Shown piece by piece: positions 24,432-32,597 of a DNA stretch of 42,480 bases. The notes beneath the pieces are model-generated. The model did no database searches, was not told the origin of the DNA, and saw nothing but the letters and a program-made list of their open reading frames with translations. The translations under genes were made by a program, and so were the position numbers. Numbering within the stretch: the first letter of the stretch is position 1; every line of letters starts with the position of its first letter. This DNA is from Desulfomicrobium sp. (lineage in GTDB: Bacteria; Desulfobacterota; Desulfovibrionia; Desulfovibrionales; Desulfomicrobiaceae), in assembly GCA_024709365.1 (NCBI GenBank), contig JANJWV010000183.1, positions 1 through 42,480 on the forward strand, in the 5' to 3' direction.

Positions 24432-26183
24432 TCATCCGTGTGTCGTGGAACAGTTGCTTCGGTTTTCCGGCTCTTGCGGACTGTCGGCAGGGGTCGGCAG
24501 GTCGATGACGATCTCCGTCGCGTCCTCTTCGTCCAAGGCCCGCAGGGCGATGGCGCCGCCTTGGGCCTCGATCATGACCCGGGCCGAGTAGGTGCCGATG
24601 CCCGTGCCCTTGATCTTGCCCATGGTCACGTACTTGTCGAAGAACCGGGACCGGATGGCGGGCGGCACGGCGCCTTGGTTGCGGATGGTCAACCTGCACG
24701 CGCCCGGACATTCCAGGGTCACGACCACCCGTCCGCCGGACGGGGAGGCCTCCAGGGCGTTCAGCAGGACGTTTTGCAGGGCCAGGCGGAGCAGGGTCTC
24801 GTCGCCCATGCAGATGCAGGGCGACGGACGGTCCGGCCGTCCGGCGCTCAGAATGTCCACGCCCTTGCCTGCGTGGTCGGGCAGGAACAGAAGCCGGTCG
24901 GCGATGTCGCGCAGGATTGCGGCCGCGTCCAGTCCGTTCCGGGAGGACAGGTATTGCCCTGTCTCGATGCGGTGCAGGGTCAGGTTGAGACTCAGGGTGT
25001 CCAGCAGATGTCGGCCCGAGAGTTCCAGCCTTCGGGCCATGGCCCGCTCCTCCTTGCCCAAGGCCGGGCTCTCGGCGAAGTGCTGGGCCAGGGTCACGGC
25101 CGACGCGGCCGGTGCGCGCAGGTCGTGCTGCATGATGCGCTCGATCTCCAAGCGCAGGTTCTCGGCCCGCTTGCGTTCGGTGATGTCGCGGACCACGCTC
25201 AGCACGTGCGGTTCGCCGTCGAGGTCGATGACCTTGGCCGAAACCATGCCCATGATCCGGGTCCCGTCGGGGCGCACGAAGACGGCCTCCTCGTTGTCGT
25301 AGCGGCCCGCAGTGCGCAGCACCGCGAGGATCCTCTCGCGGACGGCAGGGTCCTCGAACACGCCCAGTTCCTGCGTGCTGCGGCCGAGCACGTCCGCACG
25401 GCCGGCTCCGGTCATGACCGTGAACCCGTCGTTGACGCGGACGAAGACGCTGTCCCTGAGGCGCGTGATGGCGACCGCATCGGGGCTGGTGTTGAAGATC
25501 AGCTCCATGTTCCGGACCGCATCGCGGTTTTCGGCCAGCAGACGCTGGTTGACCATGATGATGAAGCCGTAGGTCCACAGGGTGGTCGACACCAGCGTGA
25601 TCAGGTAGGTCGCGATCTGCATGACCGAAGGGGTGAAGAAGTCGCCGATGCCCGGACCGACGAGGGGCTGGAGGCCGCGTACGGCGAAGAAGGCGGCGTG
25701 GAAGCCGAAGGTCGCGGCCAGGAAGATCGCCGCGGCCCGGTTTTCTGCGGTCCGGAAACGCAGGAAATCTCGGGCCGCTGCCAGGGCAAGGAGGGCCACG
25801 CCCAGGGAGGCGTTCACCCAGCGGCAGGTCAGGCAGTCGTCGACCCAGATGAAGACGGCGGCCATCAGGACCAGAAACGCCCAGACGGCGAGGATGGGCC
25901 CGGGGCCGACGGGGCGGCCGAAGAAGCGGCGCGTGCCGATCAGGATGGCGCAGTGCCCGCCGAAGAAGAACGCGTTGCCGGCCAGGATGTAGACGGGGCC
26001 GAGGACGGCGTGGTCGCGCAGGATGTTGACGGCGAAGCCCAGCGCCCCGAGCCCCGCGGCGCAAAGCCACCAGCCCAGGCCAGGCCGGGAACGGTCCAGG
26101 AAGTACTGGATGGTCAGGGACACGGTTTGCAGGGCCAGGGCCAAGCCCAGCAGCAGAGTCAGGGTCCGGATGTCGATCGGCAT
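24432..26183 (-). CDS. Membrane PAS-domain sensor histidine kinase
   Basis: This 583-residue kinase has about seven hydrophobic segments in the first 215 residues. A PAS domain follows (~225-335; LIFNTSPDAVAITRL, VVRDITERKRAEN). The dimerisation helix has phospho-acceptor H353 in RIMQHDLRAP. The catalytic domain has N-box LQNVLLNALEAS (469-480) and G-box GKIKGTGIGTYSA (522-534). The QHDLR form of the H-box is seen in PAS-linked orphan kinases. No response regulator is adjacent, so its partner is elsewhere. It lies downstream of the acyl-CoA synthetase on the same strand with a perfect hairpin between them. Confidence 0.88.
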   Translation of the reverse strand: MPIDIRTLTLLLGLALALQTVSLTIQYFLDRSRPGLGWWLCAAGLGALGFAVNILRDHAVLGPVYILAGNAFFFGGHCAILIGTRRFFGRPVGPGPILAVWAFLVLMAAVFIWVDDCLTCRWVNASLGVALLALAAARDFLRFRTAENRAAAIFLAATFGFHAAFFAVRGLQPLVGPGIGDFFTPSVMQIATYLITLVSTTLWTYGFIIMVNQRLLAENRDAVRNMELIFNTSPDAVAITRLRDSVFVRVNDGFTVMTGAGRADVLGRSTQELGVFEDPAVRERILAVLRTAGRYDNEEAVFVRPDGTRIMGMVSAKVIDLDGEPHVLSVVRDITERKRAENLRLEIERIMQHDLRAPAASAVTLAQHFAESPALGKEERAMARRLELSGRHLLDTLSLNLTLHRIETGQYLSSRNGLDAAAILRDIADRLLFLPDHAGKGVDILSAGRPDRPSPCICMGDETLLRLALQNVLLNALEASPSGGRVVVTLECPGACRLTIRNQGAVPPAIRSRFFDKYVTMGKIKGTGIGTYSARVMIEAQGGAIALRALDEEDATEIVIDLPTPADSPQEPENRSNCSTTHG

Positions 26184-26252
26184 GTCATCTGCTCCCGGAA
26201 TGGGAAGTGGTCAGTTCGGTCTCTTTCGTGTCTGTCGCGCGAAAGCAGGGGA

Positions 26253-26291
26253 CCATCGCGGAAAAGTCGGACAATGAATTTTCCGCGATGG
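26253..26291. terminator. Perfect 13-bp inverted repeat downstream of acyl-CoA synthetase
   Basis: CCATCGCGGAAAA (26253-26265) and TTTTCCGCGATGG (26279-26291) are exact complements around a 13-nt loop. It begins 9 bp past the acyl-CoA synthetase stop on the minus strand and ends about 70 bp before the kinase start. The A/T end of the stem faces the loop, so it does not form a classical U-tract terminator; it may terminate, attenuate or be an operator for the kinase gene. Confidence 0.5.
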
Positions 26292-26299
26292 CCTCCATG

Positions 26300-27925
26300 C
26301 TATTCCTCGACGTCCTTCAGGTACATTTCGCGCATGGCCACCTTGTTGGTCTTGCCCACGCTCGTCCTGGCGATGGCATCCACCAGGCGCGCCCGCAGGA
26401 GCACCGCTTCCTTGGGCAGCACGCCCCTGTCCACGAAACCCTTGACGTGCTGGACGATCTCCTTCTCCTGCGGGGCGGCGCCGGGCTTGGGCACCACCAG
26501 CGCCAGCGGCGTCTCGCCCCAGCGCAGGTCGGGCCTGCCGATGACCGCGGCCTCGGCCACGTCGGGGTGCTGCAGGATGATGTCCTCCATCTCCAGGGAG
26601 CTGACCCACTCGCCGCCGACCTTGATGACGTCCTTGGTGCGGTCCGTGATGCGCAGGCTGCCCTCGGCGTTGCGGCAGGCCACGTCGCCGGTGTTGAGCC
26701 AGCCGTCGGTCCACAGCCTTTTGGAGTTGCTCTCGTCCTTCAGGTAGGAGGCCGTCAGCCACGGGGCGCGGACCTGCAGGGCGCCGGGCGTCCTGTCGTC
26801 GCGCGGGACCTCCCGCCCCTCGTCGTCGACCAGGCGCAGCTGCACCATGGGCAGGGACTTGCCCGTGCGGCTCCGCAGGGCGATCTGCGCGTCACGGTCG
26901 AGCTGCAGCTCGGCGTCGCTCAGGTGCGAAAGGCTCAGGATGGGGCAGGTCTCGGACATGCCGTAGCCCGTGAAGGCGTCGATGCCCCGGTCCAGGGCGG
27001 CGGCGCAGATGGCTTTGGGCATCGCCGCGCCGCCGATGACCACGCGCCAGCGGCTCAGGTCGTACTGCGCGCACTTGGGGTCCGTCAGGAGCATGTGCAG
27101 GATGGTCGGCACGCAGTGGCTGAAGGTGACTTTTTCGGTACTGATCAGCCGGGCCAGCACCTCGGGTATGTACCTGCCGGGATAGACCTGCTTCACGCCG
27201 AGCATGGTCGCCATGTAGGGGATGCCCCAGGCGTGGACGTGGAACATGGGCGTGATGGGCATGTACACGTCCTCGCGGTGGAAGCGTCCCTGGGTGGCGT
27301 TTGAGCCCAGAGCGGCGAGACCTCCGAGGGTGTGCAGCACGAGCTGGCGGTGGCTGAAGTAGACGCCCTTGGGCAGGCCCGTGGTGCCCGTGGTGTAGAA
27401 GGTCGTGGCCCGCGTGTTCTCGTCGAAGTCCGGGAAGTCGGCCAGGGGGGTGCTTGCCGCCAGGAGCGCCTCGTACTCGCCGGCCAGGGGCAACGAGGTG
27501 GCGGGCGCGTCGCCGCCGTCGGTCAGCAGGATGAACTTCTCCACCGTGTCGAGGCGCCCTCGGATCTGCTCCAGCAGGGGCAGGAAGTCGGAATTGACGA
27601 GGATGACGTCGTCCTCGGCGTGACCGATGGTGTAGACCATCTGCTCGGGCGAGAGGCGGATGTTGATGGTGTGCAGGACCGCGCCGATCATGGGGATGGC
27701 GAAGTAGCACTCCAGGTAGCGGTGGCTGTCGTAGTCCATGACGGCCACGGTGTCGCCGGGGCCCACGCCCTGGGCCATGAGGGCCGCGGCCAGACGGGCC
27801 ACGCGCTCACGGAACTGCGCATAGGTGAAGCGCAGCGTCCCGGCGTAGACGATCTCCTGGTTCGGGTCGTCCTGGATGGGGGCCTGGAGGATGTTCTTGA
27901 TGAGGAGCTGCTGGGTCGTATTCAT
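26300..27925 (-). CDS. Long-chain fatty acid-CoA ligase (AMP-forming)
   Basis: This 541-residue ANL-superfamily enzyme has the adenylate loop TTFYTTGTTGLPKG (~174-187) and FTGYGMSETCPI. DGWLNTGDVA and the hinge RTKDVIKVGGEWVSS follow. The catalytic lysine is in RTSVGKTNKVAMRE near the C-terminus. It resembles medium/long-chain acyl-CoA synthetases of the DMSP- or alkane-type group (GVYFSHRQLVLHTLG, PMFHVHAWGIPYMATMLG). The start ATG has AAAGGA 5 nt upstream. It activates fatty acids for degradation or lipid synthesis; chain length is not decided. The DUF4143 ATPase gene ends 45 bp upstream. Confidence 0.92.
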   Translation of the reverse strand: MNTTQQLLIKNILQAPIQDDPNQEIVYAGTLRFTYAQFRERVARLAAALMAQGVGPGDTVAVMDYDSHRYLECYFAIPMIGAVLHTINIRLSPEQMVYTIGHAEDDVILVNSDFLPLLEQIRGRLDTVEKFILLTDGGDAPATSLPLAGEYEALLAASTPLADFPDFDENTRATTFYTTGTTGLPKGVYFSHRQLVLHTLGGLAALGSNATQGRFHREDVYMPITPMFHVHAWGIPYMATMLGVKQVYPGRYIPEVLARLISTEKVTFSHCVPTILHMLLTDPKCAQYDLSRWRVVIGGAAMPKAICAAALDRGIDAFTGYGMSETCPILSLSHLSDAELQLDRDAQIALRSRTGKSLPMVQLRLVDDEGREVPRDDRTPGALQVRAPWLTASYLKDESNSKRLWTDGWLNTGDVACRNAEGSLRITDRTKDVIKVGGEWVSSLEMEDIILQHPDVAEAAVIGRPDLRWGETPLALVVPKPGAAPQEKEIVQHVKGFVDRGVLPKEAVLLRARLVDAIARTSVGKTNKVAMREMYLKDVEE

Positions 27926-27970
27926 TGTTGTCCTTTGAGGTCTGACGTGTTGATGGTGCGCAGTGTTCTG

Positions 27971-29188
27971 TTACATGCCCGCAATGGGCAGGGCATGGAG
28001 GTTTTCTCCGAATGGGACTGTGTCGTGGCCGAGGTGCAGGACGACGCCCCGCAGAAATTTTCCGGGGCACGACTGGGCCAGGAGCCGCAGGCCCTTGAAG
28101 TCCGACGCCGTTGGCGAGGCCGAGGCCTTGATCTCCACCCCGACGATGTTGCCAGCCGGGTCTTCCAGGATGAGGTCGACCTCCTGGCCGGTGTGGGACC
28201 GGAAATGGCTCAGGGCGACCCTGCTGCGGGACCATGTCGCGTGCTTGGCGATCTCGCAGACCACGAAATTTTCAAGGAGGTGCCCGAAGGCATGTCGGTC
28301 GAGGGTCAGCCGGTCGGGATTCATCCCGGCCAGGTGGGCGGCCAGCCCCGTGTCCGAGAAGAGGAGCTTCGAGGCCTTGGTGACCCTCTTGCCGATGTCC
28401 ACGGCCCAGGCCGGCAGCTCGCGGATGAGGAACGTGGCCTCCAGGATGGCCATGTAGCGCTTGAGCGTCGTCTGGGGGATGGTCAGCCCGCGCGAGATGT
28501 CGGCGTAGGACAGGAGCTGGCCGGTGCGCGAGGCCAGGAGCTGGAGCAGGCGGGGCATGGCGGTCAGGTCCTGGATGCTCGAGATGTCGCGCACGTCGCG
28601 CTCCACGATGGTGGTCACGTACGCGGAAAACCAGGCCTGCCTGCGCCGTTCGCCGCTTCTGGCCAGCGCTTCGGGGTAGCCGCCCGTGAGCACGGCGTTC
28701 ATGACATCGGCCTGAGTCGGCGCGGGCCAGTCCAGGACGGGGCCGAACAGGGCGTCCACGAGGTTGGCGCTTGACCCCCGGATTTCCGCCCGGGACAGGG
28801 GCCACAGGTCGAAGAGTTCCATGCGGCCCGCCAGGGAGTCGGACACGCGCAGGCCGGCCATGATGTCGGCGGAGCCGGTCAGGATGAAGCTGCCGGGAGT
28901 GCGGTCCCGGTCCACATGCTCCTTGACGGCGGGCAGGAGCTCCGGCGCTTTCTGGATCTCGTCGATGACGACCGGTTTGCCGACCCCAGCGATGAACCCG
29001 GCCGGGTCGTTCTGGGCAGCCGAGAGCGCGACGGCGTTGTCCAGGGTGACGTAGTTCGACGAGATGTGCTCCGGCATCAGGTCCCGAACCAGGGTCGTTT
29101 TGCCGGTCTGGCGTGCGCCGCGGATAAGAACGACAGGCGTGTCTGTCAGTGATTCCAGGATGCTGGATGAGATATGGCGTGTGTACAT
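27971..29188 (-). CDS. DUF4143 AAA-family ATPase
   Basis: This 405-residue protein has Walker A RGARQTGKTT (23-32), Walker B VVIDEIQKAP (73-82) and a sensor FILTGSAD. A winged-helix segment follows (LLSYADISRGLTIPQTTLKRYMAILE, ~235-260). The C-terminal DUF4143 domain has a PD-(D/E)xK-like pattern (GQEVDLILED, then GVEIKAS), as in this widespread family of unknown role. The ATG at 29188 has no Shine-Dalgarno, but a promoter ends 7 bp before it, so a leaderless message is likely. Four 22-bp repeats lie just upstream and overlap the -35, which suggests self-repression by the winged helix. Confidence 0.88.
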   Translation of the reverse strand: MYTRHISSSILESLTDTPVVLIRGARQTGKTTLVRDLMPEHISSNYVTLDNAVALSAAQNDPAGFIAGVGKPVVIDEIQKAPELLPAVKEHVDRDRTPGSFILTGSADIMAGLRVSDSLAGRMELFDLWPLSRAEIRGSSANLVDALFGPVLDWPAPTQADVMNAVLTGGYPEALARSGERRRQAWFSAYVTTIVERDVRDISSIQDLTAMPRLLQLLASRTGQLLSYADISRGLTIPQTTLKRYMAILEATFLIRELPAWAVDIGKRVTKASKLLFSDTGLAAHLAGMNPDRLTLDRHAFGHLLENFVVCEIAKHATWSRSRVALSHFRSHTGQEVDLILEDPAGNIVGVEIKASASPTASDFKGLRLLAQSCPGKFLRGVVLHLGHDTVPFGENLHALPIAGM

Positions 29189-29195
29189 GGAAGGT

Positions 29196-29224
29196 AATGT
29201 ACGGGTTGCGTGGATGAAAATCAA
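29196..29224 (-). promoter_or_regulatory. Promoter of the DUF4143 gene, predicted leaderless
   Basis: On the minus strand TTGATT (29224-29219), 17 bp, then TACATT (29201-29196), with the ATG (29188) 7 bp further. The -35 hexamer falls inside the first 22-bp repeat, so a protein bound there would block polymerase. Transcription would start at or within two bases of the ATG. Confidence 0.55.
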
Positions 29225-29298
29225 CCATTCGGTGGATGAAAATCAACCATTTTGTGGACGATTTTCAACCACTTTAGGGACGATTTTCGTCCTTTGCT
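29211..29298. repeat. Four exact 22-bp tandem operator-like repeats
   Basis: Units begin at 29211, 29233, 29255 and 29277, exactly 22 bp apart. Units 1 and 2 share their first 19 bases (TGGATGAAAATCAACCATT). Unit 3 is TGGACGATTTTCAACCACT and unit 4 GGGACGATTTTCGTCCTTT. Each unit is itself a near-palindrome (TGGNTGA...TCANCCA type; unit 4 contains the fully symmetric GGACGATTTTCGTCC apart from its A/T centre). The period is about two helical turns. The array overlaps the DUF4143 promoter and lies 131 bp upstream of the divergent methyltransferase start. Confidence 0.85.
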
Positions 29299-29428
29299 TC
29301 GATGCTTCCGGCTTCGTCGGAACATCCATTCATTTCGGAGACGGGCTTTCAGCTCCTTCGGGCTGGACCTCGGGGCGGGTCGGACATATCAGGATGTTCT
29401 GATTCGCGTTCACGACAAGGAGGCCGCC

Positions 29429-30133
29429 ATGTCCATGTATTCCAAGTTCGCCGAGTGGTACGACCGCATCTTTCCCTTCAGCCCCGGCGTCTACGCCTTC
29501 CTGAACCACCACCTCGGGGACCGGGGCGGACCGGTGCTGGATCTGGGCTGCGGCACGGGCGACTACTGCGCCGCCTTCACCCGCGACGGCATCCAGGCCG
29601 TTGGACTGGACCTGGACCAGGCCATGGTCTCCCAGGCCAGGACGCGGGCCCCGGAGACCGAGTTCCATGTTCTGGACATGGCGGAGTTCAGGACCCTGGG
29701 CGGGCCCTGGAGCATGATCTACTGCATCGGGAACACGGCGGCCCACCTGCCGCAGGGCCGCTTCTGGTCCTGCGTCGAGGACGTGGCCGAACGCCTGCTG
29801 CCGGACGGGGTCTGGGTCGTGCAGGTCATGAACTGGGATTACGTCCTGGGCCTGCCGTCCTTCGTCTTCCCGCCCAAGGTCATGGAGGGCGCGGTCTTCC
29901 ACCGCGCCTACGAGGACATCACCCCCGAAAGCCTGACGTTCCGCACGGGCCTGGACATCGAGGGCAGGCGGGTCTTCGACGATCAGGTGCGCCTGCATCC
30001 CCTTCCGTCGGCCGACATCGTCGCCGGCCACGAGGCGAGGGGCTTCCGCCTGGTCGAACACGTCTCGGACTACGCCGGCAGTGGGTTCGACCCTGACGTG
30101 TTCTCCGCCAACATCTTCGTTTTCACCAGATAA
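29429..30133 (+). CDS. Class I SAM-dependent methyltransferase
   Basis: This 234-residue protein begins MSMYSKFAEWYDRIFPFSPG and has motif I VLDLGCGTGDYCAAF (~36-50), VGLDLDQAMV and a later IYCIGNTAAHLP. The substrate is unknown. AAGGAGG at 29417-29423 fixes the start. A Crp/Fnr regulator gene starts 11 bp after its stop, so the two form an operon. A short dyad ATCAG-6-CTGAT (29388-29403) lies just upstream and could be a regulatory site. Confidence 0.87.
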   Translation: MSMYSKFAEWYDRIFPFSPGVYAFLNHHLGDRGGPVLDLGCGTGDYCAAFTRDGIQAVGLDLDQAMVSQARTRAPETEFHVLDMAEFRTLGGPWSMIYCIGNTAAHLPQGRFWSCVEDVAERLLPDGVWVVQVMNWDYVLGLPSFVFPPKVMEGAVFHRAYEDITPESLTFRTGLDIEGRRVFDDQVRLHPLPSADIVAGHEARGFRLVEHVSDYAGSGFDPDVFSANIFVFTR

Positions 30134-30144
30134 GGATGGTACGG

Positions 30145-30828
30145 ATGGATTTCATGACGATCATGGGGCAGAGCACGCTCTTTCGTGGCCTGCCCGAAGA
30201 TGAGCTGCGGCGGCTGGAAGGCATCGGCGAGCCGCGCGAGTTCGACAAGGGCGACATGCTCTTTCAGGAGGGCAAGGAGGGCGTCGGCTTCTACGTGGTT
30301 GCCAGCGGGCAGGTGAAGGTCTTCAAGATGTCCTTCGACGGCCGCGAGCAGATCCTGCACATCCTCGGCCCCGGCGACCCCGTGGGCGAGGTGCCGGTCT
30401 TCGCCGGGATGACCTATCCGGCCAACGCCCAGGCCATGGGCAAGGCCGGCCTGTTCTTTTTCCCGCGCAAAAAGCTCATCGAACTCTACCGCGAGAGCCC
30501 GTCCCTGGCCATGAACATGCTGGCCGTGCTGTCCAGGCGCCTGCGCGAGTTCACGGTCCTCATCGAGAACCTGTCCTTAAAGGAGATCCCCCAGCGCCTG
30601 GCCACCTACCTCGTGCACCAGCAGTCCCTGAAGCCCGTCTCGGCGAGGGTCAAGCTGAACGTGACCAAGGGCGTCCTGTCCAATATCCTCGGCACGTCCC
30701 AGGAGACCCTCTCGCGCGTGCTCGGGAAGATGAGCCAGGAGGGCCTCATCGAGGTCCAGGGCAAGGAGATCAGCATCCTGGACATGGAACGGCTCAAGAG
30801 CCTGGCCGAGGGCGGGACGCGCCTGTAG
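30145..30828 (+). CDS. Crp/Fnr-family transcriptional regulator
   Basis: This 227-residue regulator has an N-terminal cyclic-nucleotide-binding fold (~10-120; LFQEGKEGVGFYVVASGQVKVFK, GDPVGEVPVFAG), a dimer helix (~125-150) and a C-terminal HTH. The HTH carries TKGVLSNILGTSQETLSRVLGKMSQEGLI. No N-terminal cysteine cluster is present, so it is not an oxygen-sensing Fnr; it looks like the HcpR/DNR-type group that senses nitrogen oxides in anaerobes. The start could be 30136 or 30145; the latter has better spacing from AAGG. It is followed by a cupin and cytochrome P460 on the same strand, which would be plausible targets. Confidence 0.88.
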   Translation: MDFMTIMGQSTLFRGLPEDELRRLEGIGEPREFDKGDMLFQEGKEGVGFYVVASGQVKVFKMSFDGREQILHILGPGDPVGEVPVFAGMTYPANAQAMGKAGLFFFPRKKLIELYRESPSLAMNMLAVLSRRLREFTVLIENLSLKEIPQRLATYLVHQQSLKPVSARVKLNVTKGVLSNILGTSQETLSRVLGKMSQEGLIEVQGKEISILDMERLKSLAEGGTRL

Positions 30829-30882
30829 GCGACTGCCGCTCTCGGCGGGATCGCTGCGAACACGATCAACGACGGAGAAACG

Positions 30883-31317
30883 ATGCGACTGACATTCAAA
30901 GTGACGTTCATGCTGACGGTGCTGCTGACCGTCTGGAGTCCCGCATACTGCCTGGACCCGGCGCCCGGCGTCAGGTCCACCCTCGGGCTGCGGACGGATT
31001 CGAGCTGGGACGGGAAGCAGATCGAATACCCCAAGGGGCAGGCGGAAGTGACGGGTATGCTCATCGAGGTCGACCCGGGGCAGGAAACCGGGTGGCACAG
31101 GCACTCCGTCCCGTCCTTCGCCATGGTCATCGAAGGGGAACTCGAGGTCACGCTGCAGGACGGCAGGAAGAAGCGCCTGAAGGCGGGCGACCTCCTGGCC
31201 GAAGTCGTCGATGTGGCGCACACAGGGAAGAACGTCGGCAGCGGGGTCGTGAAGCTCGTCGTGTTCTACGCAGGGGCGAAGGGCATGACGCTGACGGAGA
31301 AGCTGGAAGTGAAATAG
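30883..31317 (+). CDS. Exported cupin-domain protein
   Basis: This 144-residue protein has a signal peptide (TFMLTVLLTVWSPAYC, with a Cys near the end that is not a strong lipobox). A single cupin barrel follows: GQETGWHRHSVPSFAMVIEGELEV (motif 1 with HRH metal ligands) and a second motif KAGDLLAEVVDVAHTGKNVG containing a His. It is probably a periplasmic metal-binding protein. GGAG lies 5 nt upstream of the ATG. It sits between the Crp/Fnr gene and cytochrome P460, with about 50 bp gaps on each side, so it is likely co-regulated with them. Confidence 0.82.
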   Translation: MRLTFKVTFMLTVLLTVWSPAYCLDPAPGVRSTLGLRTDSSWDGKQIEYPKGQAEVTGMLIEVDPGQETGWHRHSVPSFAMVIEGELEVTLQDGRKKRLKAGDLLAEVVDVAHTGKNVGSGVVKLVVFYAGAKGMTLTEKLEVK

Positions 31318-31369
31318 CATGGGCCCTGCCCGGGGGCGTGTCGGCTGCGGTAGCCGAAGGAGGAGCGTG

Positions 31370-31861
31370 ATGAGAACGGTCATTTTTCTGCTGATGTCGG
31401 CGTTGGCGGCGTGCATCCCGATGGCCTTCGCGGATGGGCCGGCCCCGTCCCACGGCATCGAATACCCGGCCGGATGGCAGGACTGGGCGGCCATCTCGGT
31501 GGCCCAGCGCACGGACAACGACACGGTCCGCCTCATCGTCGGCAACGACGTGGCCGTGAAGGCGGCCCGCGCCGGGCAGACCAACCCCTGGCCCCACGGC
31601 ACGGTCCTGGGCAAGGTGGTCTGGAAGGCGGCCTCCCTGGACGCATGGCCCGAAGCCAAGGTTCCGGGCGACCTGGTCCACGCCGAGTTCATGTTCAAGG
31701 ATTCGAAGAAGTACGCCGAGACCTACGGCTGGGGCTGGGGGCGCTGGCTGGGCATGGAGCAGAAGCCCTTCGACAAGGGGCCCGAAGTCTGCACGTCCTG
31801 CCATACCCCGGTGCAGGACAGGGATTGGGTTTTCACCCATCCGGCGGTGTTTCCGAAGTAA
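31370..31861 (+). CDS. Cytochrome P460-family c-type haemoprotein
   Basis: This 163-residue exported protein has a signal peptide (VIFLLMSALAACIPMAFA). The mature part matches cytochrome P460: IEYPAGWQDWAAISVAQRTDNDTVRLIVGN, FMFKDSKKYAETYGWGWGRW, and a single haem-attachment motif CTSCH (141-145) near the C-terminus. Characterised P460s oxidise hydroxylamine and NO at a haem cross-linked to a lysine; K113/K114 in KDSKKY lie in the region expected for such a residue but this is not proven. AAGGAGGAG precedes the ATG. Upstream Crp/Fnr and cupin genes suggest a reactive-nitrogen defence unit. Confidence 0.87.
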   Translation: MRTVIFLLMSALAACIPMAFADGPAPSHGIEYPAGWQDWAAISVAQRTDNDTVRLIVGNDVAVKAARAGQTNPWPHGTVLGKVVWKAASLDAWPEAKVPGDLVHAEFMFKDSKKYAETYGWGWGRWLGMEQKPFDKGPEVCTSCHTPVQDRDWVFTHPAVFPK

Positions 31862-31912
31862 ACCGCCGGCCGATCGGGTTCGTCACGGAGTTGGGGGCGT
31901 GTCTTGATGCAG

Positions 31913-31930
31913 CGTACGCAAATGCGTACG
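31913..31930. terminator. Hairpin downstream of cytochrome P460
   Basis: CGTACGC-AAAT-GCGTACG is a perfect 7-bp stem with a 4-nt loop, followed by TTTCGG, about 50 bp past the stop. It is a plausible weak intrinsic terminator. G+C content drops here toward the hicAB region. Confidence 0.5.
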
Positions 31931-32006
31931 TTTCGGCATGTCTGGAGAGATCTCGGGCCAACAGGTACAAGCCAACAAATAGTCCCCTTATGACGAAACA
32001 GCCCGG

Positions 32007-32339
32007 TTAGGGCCGGGACGCCTTTTCAAGGACGCGTTCCGCCCACTTGTTCAGGCTTTGTCCTTCATGAGCCGCCTTGCGGATGGCAGCCGCGTGTATT
32101 TGTGGATTTACACGAAGCATCAGCCGTCCGCTTGCCGGTTTTTCCGGCTTCTGCCGCAGTTTCTCACAAGCCGCGATATAGTCGTCAATGGCGGTGTGAA
32201 ATGCCGTTTCGAACTCATGGACGGATTCGGCATGGAAAACGATGATGTCTTTTATGTCCAGGACCTTACCCACCAGAATTTTGTCTTCCGCGTCAAAGTC
32301 CATTTGCGCGGTGTATCCTTTGTATTTCATGGTGTTCAT
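32007..32339 (-). CDS. hicB: HicB-family antitoxin
   Basis: This 110-residue protein has an N-terminal degenerate RNase-H-like HicB domain (YKGYTAQMDFDAEDKILVGKV, ESVHEFETAFHTAIDDYIAAC). A C-terminal ribbon-helix-helix DNA-binding tail follows (SGRLMLRVNPQIHAAAIRKAAHEGQSLNKWAERVL). It neutralises HicA and represses the operon. Its ATG at 32339 overlaps the hicA stop by 4 bp (ATGA); an alternative ATG is at 32330. Codon and base use are noticeably less GC-rich than in neighbours, suggesting acquisition by transfer. Confidence 0.9.
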   Translation of the reverse strand: MNTMKYKGYTAQMDFDAEDKILVGKVLDIKDIIVFHAESVHEFETAFHTAIDDYIAACEKLRQKPEKPASGRLMLRVNPQIHAAAIRKAAHEGQSLNKWAERVLEKASRP

Positions 32340-32590
32340 GGTTTGACCCCCAGGGTTGCAAGATATTCACGAACAGCTCGGACACGGTAGCGCAGGGCTT
32401 CGCGTTCAGGATGCGGCCGGTGAAAGTGGGCGCGTTGGCCGTCCATTTCAAACGTGACGGAAGACCCGCTCCCTTCAATGGAACGGCAGCCCAGGGCAAG
32501 GAGCAGGGCTTCAATCCTGGCCCATTCCAGGGCGCCGTTCACAGGATCGGTGAAGATGGCTTCGAGTGTCTTCCTGTGCTTGCTGTTCAT
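32336..32590 (-). CDS. hicA: HicA-family mRNA interferase toxin
   Basis: This 84-residue protein is of the longer HicA type: TLEAIFTDPVNGALEWARIEALLLALG, then DGQRAHFHRPHPE and VRAVREYLATLGVKP. HicA toxins cleave mRNAs through a dsRBD-like fold with a catalytic His; the short-type GSH motif is GSS here, but FHRPHP is retained as in the long subgroup. Toxin precedes antitoxin, as is usual for hicAB. No good Shine-Dalgarno is seen before the ATG at 32590. Palindromic sequences immediately upstream are candidate HicB operators. Confidence 0.88.
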   Translation of the reverse strand: MNSKHRKTLEAIFTDPVNGALEWARIEALLLALGCRSIEGSGSSVTFEMDGQRAHFHRPHPEREALRYRVRAVREYLATLGVKP

Positions 32591-32597
32591 GATTGTA

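Noticed and set aside
29211-29298. Could the 22-bp repeats be a CRISPR array?
   Set aside because: Units are directly adjacent with no unique spacers of 25-40 bp, and no cas genes are nearby; an operator array fits better.
32058-32390. Plus-strand frame of 110 codons across hicB
   Set aside because: Antisense to hicB, no ribosome binding site and no family resemblance.
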